Below, piece by piece: positions 14,819-20,281 of a stretch of DNA of 20,281 nt. The notes below the pieces were generated by a model. It saw nothing but the letters and a program-made list of their open reading frames with translations, was not told where the DNA came from and searched no databases. Each line of letters opens with the position of its first letter. The stretch's first letter is position 1. A program made the position numbers and the translations under genes. Location of the stretch: positions 1 to 20,281 of the forward strand of contig JAITSE010000016.1 in NCBI GenBank assembly GCA_031288005.1, in the 5' to 3' direction. The stretch comes from Treponema sp. GTDB lineage: Bacteria > Spirochaetota > Spirochaetia > Treponematales > Breznakiellaceae.

Positions 14819-17413
14819 ATGGAGCGTGTCTACGTTGACCCCCTGCGGGATCTGGGAGCGTTGCTGCTGGGGGTGGAAAAACCGGCCCGGTATACCGGCG
14901 GCGAGTATGGCGTCCTCGCCCGGCGGGAGGGGATTCTGAAAATGATCATCGCCTTCCCGGACCTCTATGAAATCGGCATGTCGAACCAGGCCCTGCGGAT
15001 CCTCTACAACCGCTTAAATGCCCTGCCGGACCTAAGCTGTGACCGGGCCTTTGCCCCGGCCCCCGATTTTGAAGCCCTCCTCAGGGAACGGCGTATTCCC
15101 CTCTATGGCCTTGACACCGGTATAAGCCTCTCCTCGGTGGATCTGCTCTGTTTTACCCTGGGCTATGAACTTGGCATCACCGGGGCGCTCACCATGCTGG
15201 AAGCCGCTTCCATTCCCCTGCTGCGGACCGAACGGGACAGGCGCCATCCCCTCCTTATCATGGGGGGGCCCTGCGTTTCAAACCCCCTGCCCTTTGAGCG
15301 GTTTATCGACGCCTTCTGGATAGGGGAGGCGGAGGGCGGTTTTTTTGAGCTGATCGAGGAACTGCGGGATCTGAAAAAGAGGGGAGGGGAGAGGGATGAG
15401 CTCCTTGCCCTTCTGGCGGCCCATCCGTCGATTTGGGTACAGGGGAAGGGGAAGGCCCGCCGGGCTATCGATACCGGGTTTTCCTTTCGGGAAGCCTCCC
15501 CGGTGGTTTTTCCCGTGTCCGCCATGAAGGCGGTACAACATCACGGCGCGGTGGAGATAATGCGGGGCTGTCCAAACGGCTGCCGGTTCTGTCATGCCGG
15601 CATCTGGTACCGGCCGATGCGGCAAAAAAGCGCCGCCGTGGTACGGGCAGAGGCCGCGGCCTTTGTGGATCAGGGCGGCTACCGGGAGCTGAGCCTCTCC
15701 TCCCTTTCAACCGGGGATTACCGGCACATCGACGATTTGGCGGAATCCCTTAACCGGGAATACGCTCCCCGGCACGTTTCCCTTCAGCTGCCCTCCCTAA
15801 GGGTATCCACCTTCTCCCTGCCCCTGCTTGAAAAAATCTCGGCGGTCCGTAAGAGCGGTCTTACCTTTGCGGTAGAAACCCCCCTGGATGCCTGGCAGCT
15901 CTCCATCAACAAGGAGGTGTGCCTCAACCAGGTGACGGACATCTTAGGGGAGGCCCGGAGGAACGGCTGGCGGGGGGCGAAGTTTTATTTCATGGTCGGT
16001 TTACCCCTGGGGGCGGCCGCGGATGAGGAAGAGGCCATTGCGGCCTTTGTACTGGAGGCGGCCCGCAGAACGGGTTTTCATTTTCACGTTAACGTGGGAA
16101 CCTTTATTCCAAAACCCCATACCCCCTACCAGTGGGCTCCCCAGATCCCGGAAGAAGAGGCCCGGAAAAAAATGGACCATATCCGCGGCCGCCTTAAACC
16201 CCGGGGCCACAAGGTTTCCCTGCACGATCCCCTGACGGCGGTGATTGAGGGACTGATAAGCCGCGGGGATGAGCGGGTAGGGGCCGTCATCGCGGAAGCC
16301 TTCAGGCGGGGATGCCGTCTTGATGCCTGGGATGAATATCTGCGAAAGGACATCTGGCGCCCCCTGCTTGACGAACACCGGGAACTTTTGGAGGCTATCC
16401 TCCCGGGCCGGGCTCCGGACGGGCCCCTTCCCTGGGACTGCATCGATCCGGGCGTTTCCGGGGACTTTCTCCGCGCGGAATTTGAGCGGTCCGGCGCCGG
16501 CATAAAAACGGTCCCCTGTGACGAATCCTGCGGCCATCCCTGCGGCGTCTGTTCCGGAACCATGGGAGTCGCCGCCAACGCGGAAGCCGCCGGAGCTTCC
16601 CCGGTCCCGGAGGCGGGGATCGGGCAGCCGGGGGAATCCCCCCAAAGATCCCGGCGGATTGAGGATCGGGGCGCAACCCACCGGCTTGTCTTTTCCTTTG
16701 CCAAAGAGGGGAGGGCCGTTTTCCTGCCCCATCTGGCGGTGCTGGAGGTTTTCTCCCAGGCGCTGCTCCGTTCCGGCATCCCCGTGTCCTTCTCCCGGGG
16801 CTTTAACCCCCTGCCGCTGCTTGATTTTGCCTCCCCCCTTGCTCTGGGTATCGCCGCGGAAGGAGAAATTGCCACCCTGGACACGGAAAAACCCCTCAGC
16901 CCCGGGGATTTTATCCGGCTTCTTAATCCGGTTCTTCCCCCGGGTTTCCGGGTACAGGAAGCCCTGGGGGTAACCATTGCGCCGGGGACAAAGAAATACG
17001 CCGCCCCATCCCTGTTGTGGGGTTCCGGGTACGGGACGTCCCCCGGCGGGAAGCCCCTTCCGGAAGATCCGGAGTTTCCGGCGGACTCCTCAGGCGTGGT
17101 ATACGTCAGGGCCGCGGCGGAGAAAAGATACCGACGGCTGTTCCTGGATTCCGGCGGGTCCTCCGGATCCGGCGCATCCTCCGGATCCGGCGCACCCTTC
17201 GGAGGCGGCGCATCCGGAGGAAGCGAAGCCTCCCTGTTCGGGCTGAGGAGAAAAACCGTTTTTGCCCGGTATCCATCGGCTCCTGTGGAGCCGACGGCTC
17301 CCGCGGATCTGCAGGATCTGCGGGAATCCTCAGATCCGACGATTCCTGCAGATTCGGCGGAGGGAGAAAAACCGGCTTCCTATTTTGCGGTATACCGGCA
17401 CATCTACGGCTGA
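14819..17413 (+). CDS. B12-type radical SAM protein fused to a DUF2344 domain (TIGR03960-like)
   Basis: The 864-residue protein begins with a cobalamin-binding-like Rossmann region (about 20-190, including MIIAFPDLYEIGMSN and LLIMGGPCVSNP). A radical SAM domain follows, with the cluster C251-x3-C255-x2-C258 (GCPNGCRFC) that would bind a 4Fe-4S cluster and S-adenosylmethionine. A second cysteine group, C567-x3-C571-x3-C575-x2-C578, lies at the end of this half. From about residue 619 comes a DUF2344 domain (LPHLAVLEVFSQALLRSG, SRGFNPLPLLDFASPLALG). Fusion of these two parts is known for this family; the substrate is not known to me. Odd features are a Gly/Ser tract (about 778-804) from 18-bp repeats and a very GC-rich 3' half. 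It starts 3 bases after rodA, so it is probably co-transcribed. It has no strong ribosome site. Confidence 0.85.
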   Translation: MERVYVDPLRDLGALLLGVEKPARYTGGEYGVLARREGILKMIIAFPDLYEIGMSNQALRILYNRLNALPDLSCDRAFAPAPDFEALLRERRIPLYGLDTGISLSSVDLLCFTLGYELGITGALTMLEAASIPLLRTERDRRHPLLIMGGPCVSNPLPFERFIDAFWIGEAEGGFFELIEELRDLKKRGGERDELLALLAAHPSIWVQGKGKARRAIDTGFSFREASPVVFPVSAMKAVQHHGAVEIMRGCPNGCRFCHAGIWYRPMRQKSAAVVRAEAAAFVDQGGYRELSLSSLSTGDYRHIDDLAESLNREYAPRHVSLQLPSLRVSTFSLPLLEKISAVRKSGLTFAVETPLDAWQLSINKEVCLNQVTDILGEARRNGWRGAKFYFMVGLPLGAAADEEEAIAAFVLEAARRTGFHFHVNVGTFIPKPHTPYQWAPQIPEEEARKKMDHIRGRLKPRGHKVSLHDPLTAVIEGLISRGDERVGAVIAEAFRRGCRLDAWDEYLRKDIWRPLLDEHRELLEAILPGRAPDGPLPWDCIDPGVSGDFLRAEFERSGAGIKTVPCDESCGHPCGVCSGTMGVAANAEAAGASPVPEAGIGQPGESPQRSRRIEDRGATHRLVFSFAKEGRAVFLPHLAVLEVFSQALLRSGIPVSFSRGFNPLPLLDFASPLALGIAAEGEIATLDTEKPLSPGDFIRLLNPVLPPGFRVQEALGVTIAPGTKKYAAPSLLWGSGYGTSPGGKPLPEDPEFPADSSGVVYVRAAAEKRYRRLFLDSGGSSGSGASSGSGAPFGGGASGGSEASLFGLRRKTVFARYPSAPVEPTAPADLQDLRESSDPTIPADSAEGEKPASYFAVYRHIYG
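17159..17230 (+). repeat. 18-bp coding tandem repeat (2 perfect and 2 diverged units)
   Basis: TCCTCCGGATCCGGCGCA occurs at 17159-17176 and 17177-17194, followed by diverged units at 17195-17212 and 17213-17230. The frame is kept, giving six-residue units SSGSGA, SSGSGA, PFGGGA and SGGSEA near the C-terminus of the radical SAM protein. The tract is probably a flexible, length-variable linker. Confidence 0.85.
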
Positions 17414-17531
17414 TCCCGGCGCTGTACGCGCGAACCCGGAACGCTACGCAATTAAACCCGACATCGGTAGACAGAACATACATTATAGTTAGTAAAATAA
17501 ACGGCATGAATGATCAATGTACCGCCGCGCC

Positions 17532-18314
17532 CTATTCGGGCAAACGGAAAAAACTGACATGGGTGGGCTGTGAATAGATCGCCGTATAATTGGGATCGGT
17601 TCCGGTGACCACGATGTACATGGAAACATAGGCATAACGGGTTCCGCTGATATCCGATTTATCAACCACATCGGCGTTAATGGCGGGTTTGATGTTTTCG
17701 CTGCGGTTTAATTCGGCGGTGTTTCTGAAATACCGCTCCTGCGGCGCCGGCTCAAAGGCGCCGTCGCCGTTGGAACGGTACAGGGGATAACTCGTACCGT
17801 TTACGACGATCACGGGCAGAGCCCCGGGGGCCGGAGAAAAATCGATTGTTACGGAATTGTCCGCAAGCCGGTTGCCGTTTGTGTTCAGCCTGGACTTTGA
17901 TAATACGGAATCAAGATCGTCACCGAATACGGTAAGGGTATAATAACTGCGATTCTTGAAGATCGTAGCCATGGATGTGGAGATCGTCGTATCGCTGTTG
18001 GTATAGGGTTCAAAGGCGGCATAATCGGAGGCCAGGCTTGAGTTAATGCGGCTCAGGTTTCCGATGGCTATGGCCCCGGATTCGTCAATATCGCTGATAT
18101 AGATGCGGTAGTAGATGGTAAAGCAAGTAAAATAATAGAAGTTGTCCAGATCAATGTCGGGGAGGTTAAAGACGGCCAGGGTGTTCAGGGTTTTGTTGAT
18201 ATTCCCCGCGGGAACCGGGTACAGGTAGAGATAATCCTCCATGCCGCAGGAAACAGAGAGGAGAGACAGCAACAGGGATACCGCCCCGTACTTAATCCGC
18301 GTCAATAGAATCAA
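17532..18314 (-). CDS. Hypothetical lipoprotein, family not recognised
   Basis: The 260-residue product has a lipoprotein signal peptide: a basic N-terminus, hydrophobic LLLSLLSV and a lipobox ending at C23 (SVSCG). It would be exported and lipid-anchored. The mature part is rich in Tyr, Asn, Ser, Thr and Asp, with alternating strand-like segments (FYYFTCFTIYYRIYISDI, YYTLTVFGDD, RYAYVSMYIVVTG), which suggests a beta-rich surface or periplasmic protein. I recognise no domain. No ATG is available near the signal peptide. TTG at 18314 is chosen because GGAG lies 11 bases upstream; TTG at 18305 is an alternative. It lies 44 bases after the TPR gene and is probably in the same minus-strand operon. 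It converges with the radical SAM gene. Confidence 0.75.
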   Translation of the reverse strand: MILLTRIKYGAVSLLLSLLSVSCGMEDYLYLYPVPAGNINKTLNTLAVFNLPDIDLDNFYYFTCFTIYYRIYISDIDESGAIAIGNLSRINSSLASDYAAFEPYTNSDTTISTSMATIFKNRSYYTLTVFGDDLDSVLSKSRLNTNGNRLADNSVTIDFSPAPGALPVIVVNGTSYPLYRSNGDGAFEPAPQERYFRNTAELNRSENIKPAINADVVDKSDISGTRYAYVSMYIVVTGTDPNYTAIYSQPTHVSFFRLPE

Positions 18315-18358
18315 TTTTAACGTTACTCCGTGTACTCAAGGAGCAGCCCTCCCCTGCC

Positions 18359-19045
18359 CTAGGTGCCGCCGTTCAGGGCGATGATGCGGCTGTTGGCAAG
18401 GTTTACCCACACCGTTTCGGAGGGCCACTTTTCCGTCAGCGTCCGGTAGGCCTCCAGGGCGGCTTCCCGGTTCCGCTGTTCTTCCCGGAGCCGGCCTATG
18501 GCAAACTGGGCCCTGGGGGCCTGGGAAAAAGTATCCGCCAGGGCAAGGCTTTCGCCGTAATGGGCAATGGCGCCTTCGGCGTTACCCTGCTCCTCCGCCG
18601 CCACCCCCGCGTTGAAGAAGGCCGCCGCGGCGAGATAGGTTTTTTTACCCTTCCCGGCCGCCAGGGTCCAGTTTCGCTCGGCCTCCGCCCAGTCTTTTCT
18701 GTCCATGTGAATCGACGCGATCAGGGCATAGGCCCGGGCGCCGGGGAAGGCGGCGGTTTTTCCGGCAAAGACGGAAAGCTCCTCCAGCAGCGCGGCCACT
18801 TCTTCAGCCTTTGCGCTTTCGTTTATGTCAAAACGCAGGGCTTCATACCGGTCGTTAAAGGCTTCAAAGGCGCTCAGGGCCCCGGTCCGGACCCGCTCCT
18901 GTACCGCCAAAACTACCACCAAACCAACAATGATGATGACCGCCACGCCGGCAATCATAAAGATGATCCTGCGGTTCTTCTGAATAAAGTACGCAAGGTT
19001 TTCGGTAAGTGTCCCGGATTCTTTTTTTTCATCCGTCGTTGCCAT
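18359..19045 (-). CDS. Membrane-anchored TPR protein (YfgM-like layout)
   Basis: The 228-residue product has a charged cytoplasmic N-terminus and one membrane helix at about 29-48 (IIFMIAGVAVIIIVGLVVVL). The extracytoplasmic part carries TPR-like repeats, including ARAYALIASIHMDRKDWAEAE, AAAFFNAGVAAEEQGNAEGA and AQFAIGRLREEQRNREAAL. The layout recalls YfgM/TPR_21 proteins, which assist export or outer-membrane assembly in other bacteria; for this protein that is inference. ATG 19045 is preceded by AAGGAG at a spacing of about 8 bases. It begins one base after the stop of the sigma-54 regulator gene, so the two are almost certainly co-transcribed. Confidence 0.82.
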   Translation of the reverse strand: MATTDEKKESGTLTENLAYFIQKNRRIIFMIAGVAVIIIVGLVVVLAVQERVRTGALSAFEAFNDRYEALRFDINESAKAEEVAALLEELSVFAGKTAAFPGARAYALIASIHMDRKDWAEAERNWTLAAGKGKKTYLAAAAFFNAGVAAEEQGNAEGAIAHYGESLALADTFSQAPRAQFAIGRLREEQRNREAALEAYRTLTEKWPSETVWVNLANSRIIALNGGT

Positions 19046-19046
19046 A

Positions 19047-20281
19047 TCAGTTACTCCTTGGGATTGTTATATCCAACTCTCTCAACAACCTGGACAGGTA
19101 TGTCCTCTGTATATCCAGGGCCTTAGCCGCCTCGGTCTGATTCCACTTATTTTCTTCCAGCACCTTTTTTATAAAGTGGGCCTTAAAGATGTTCATCGCC
19201 CTTTTTAGATCACGGCTTCCCGATGTCTCTTCCGGGGAAGAGGCATCGTTCCGTTCCAAAAAGAGATCCTCCCGCTGTATCAGGCGATTCCGGCCGATAA
19301 CACAGGCCCGTTCCACGCAGTTTTCCAGTTCCCGGACGTTGCCGGGCCATGTGTAGGACAACAGCGCCTCCATGGCCTGATCCGAAAAACCCTCAAATTG
19401 TTTGTTTACCTTCCGCATGCATTTTTTCAGGAAAAAAGCCGCCAGTTCCGGTATGTCTTCCGGCCGCTGCCGCAGGGGGGGGATAAACACGGGCAGCACG
19501 TTAAGCCGGTAGTACAGATCGTTTCTGAATTCGCCCCGTTCCACCAGGCTTTCTATGTTTTTATTGGTCGCCGCCAGGATCTGTACATCCACGGTGACCG
19601 AAGCATCGGAGCCGACCTTTTCAAAGGTCTTCTGTTGAATTACCCGCAGGAGCTTTGCCTGCAGGGACAGGGGAAGGTCCCCGATTTCGTCAAGAAAAAT
19701 GGTTCCTCCGTCGGCAGCTTCAAAACGGCCCCGGCGGGCCGCGACCGCGCTGGTAAAGGCCCCCTTTACATGGCCGAAGAGTTCATTTTCCAGGAGCCCT
19801 TCGGGAAGGGCCGCGCAGTTCACCCGGACAAAGGGCGCCTGGCTGCGGGGGCTGCGGAGGTGTATCTGTTCCGCAAAGAGCTCCTTCCCTACCCCGCTTT
19901 CACCGGTTATCAGGACCGAGGAACCGGTTTTTGCGATCCGGTCAATTAGCTCCAGCTTTTCAAGCATTAGGGAACTCTTGGCGATCAGGGTATGATAGCC
20001 CTGATCAACCGTAAGCTGTTCCTGTAACAGTTGAATCTCATCCCGGGCCTTCTCAAAGCTCCGGACGTTCTGGATGGCCAGCGCGGCCTGGTTGGCAAAT
20101 ATCTCAAGCCACTCCAGATCGTCCCGGGAAAAATACTTTTTATTTTTTTTATTGAGCAGTTCAATAACCCCAAGACATTCATCCTTGATCCGCATGGGGA
20201 CGGCCATCATGGTCTTGGAGGGGTACCCTATCTCCTGGGAGATGGCCGCAAGATGCCGCTTGTCGTTTTCCACATCATTAA
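19047..20281 (-). CDS. Sigma-54-dependent transcriptional regulator, GAF-AAA+-Fis (5' end outside window)
   Basis: This NifA-like activator is open at the window edge: the frame continues without a start beyond 20281, so only the last 411 or so codons are seen. The visible order is the C-terminal part of a GAF sensor domain (TMMAVPMRIKDECLGVIELLN), a short coiled linker (FEKARDEIQLLQEQL), and then the AAA+ domain. That domain has Walker A GESGVGKE, the sigma-54-contact loop as GAFTSA, Walker B TIFLDEIGDLP, and RLNVLPVFIPPLRQRPEDIP. A Fis-type helix-turn-helix ends the protein (NQTEAAKALDIQRTYLSRLL). It would use ATP to open sigma-54 promoters in response to a ligand of the GAF domain. The loop departs from the usual GAFTGA. 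The TPR and lipoprotein genes behind it may be linked targets or partners. Confidence 0.93.
   Translation of the reverse strand, partial: NDVENDKRHLAAISQEIGYPSKTMMAVPMRIKDECLGVIELLNKKNKKYFSRDDLEWLEIFANQAALAIQNVRSFEKARDEIQLLQEQLTVDQGYHTLIAKSSLMLEKLELIDRIAKTGSSVLITGESGVGKELFAEQIHLRSPRSQAPFVRVNCAALPEGLLENELFGHVKGAFTSAVAARRGRFEAADGGTIFLDEIGDLPLSLQAKLLRVIQQKTFEKVGSDASVTVDVQILAATNKNIESLVERGEFRNDLYYRLNVLPVFIPPLRQRPEDIPELAAFFLKKCMRKVNKQFEGFSDQAMEALLSYTWPGNVRELENCVERACVIGRNRLIQREDLFLERNDASSPEETSGSRDLKRAMNIFKAHFIKKVLEENKWNQTEAAKALDIQRTYLSRLLRELDITIPRSN

Noticed and set aside
16126..16977. Minus-strand ORF of 283 codons opposite the radical SAM gene
   Set aside because: It is an antisense shadow in very GC-rich coding DNA, with Arg/Ser/Pro-rich composition.
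17414..17531. Small gene or terminator in the convergent gap
   Set aside because: No ORF with a ribosome site is visible. The only hairpin seen is a four-base stem (GCCC-TATTC-GGGC) at the lipoprotein stop.
17017..17577. Plus-strand ORF of 186 codons bridging the radical SAM end and the convergent gap
   Set aside because: It is mostly a second frame of the Gly/Ser repeats, and runs out into the tail of the minus-strand lipoprotein gene with no start signal.

Overview
The window looks like a chromosomal segment of a treponeme-like spirochaete. The order mltG-dnaG-rpoD-zinc-ribbon protein-(rnpB)-TPR-mreB-mreC-mreD-mrdA-rodA resembles, from memory, the Treponema pallidum dnaG/rpoD and mre/pbp2/rodA neighbourhood. 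The high G+C of the second half and the repeat-rich left edge would suit a larger free-living or gut treponeme rather than T. pallidum. The species assignment is inference only.

Left edge (1-444): no gene is supported here. The stretch is a two-armed array of 22-bp GC-rich palindromic units. About six units point one way (1-133) and about ten and a half point the other way (146-377). The units decay toward a G-run-rich junction, and a sharp 25-base hairpin (376-400) closes the array. Next come a CxxCxxCC-type cysteine-cluster protein (445-906), a terminator with two alternative pairings (893-973) and a metallo-beta-lactamase-fold hydrolase (986-1927).

Centre (1932-7645): a tightly packed plus-strand run in the style of the macromolecular synthesis operon. 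It holds a possible 53-residue leader ORF, MltG (septal/lateral glycan-strand terminase), DnaG primase, the housekeeping sigma factor RpoD and a coiled-coil C4 zinc-ribbon protein. mltG/dnaG and dnaG/rpoD overlap by 1 and 4 bases. A good sigma-70-type promoter lies inside dnaG and could feed rpoD separately. RNase P RNA (rnpB, 7650-8055) follows and ends in T8.

Right centre (8103-17413): a clear TTGACT-17-TTTAAT promoter starts the cell-shape operon. It encodes a membrane-anchored TPR protein, MreB, MreC, MreD, PBP2 and RodA, which together form the elongasome (actin-like scaffold, membrane linkers, transpeptidase and SEDS glycosyltransferase). The last gene is an 864-residue B12-type radical SAM/DUF2344 fusion with an internal Gly/Ser repeat tract. 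G+C rises visibly from the rpoD region to this operon.

Right edge (17532-20281): a convergent minus-strand group, read right to left. It holds a GAF-AAA+-Fis sigma-54-dependent regulator (start outside the window) with a GAFTSA loop, a membrane-anchored TPR protein, and an unrecognised lipoprotein. The 118 bases between the convergent groups (17414-17531) hold no gene and no convincing terminator that I can see.

The least ordinary parts are the inverted palindromic array at the left edge, the alternative-pairing terminator between the first two genes, and the promoter inside dnaG. Everything else is mostly a conserved core-gene neighbourhood.
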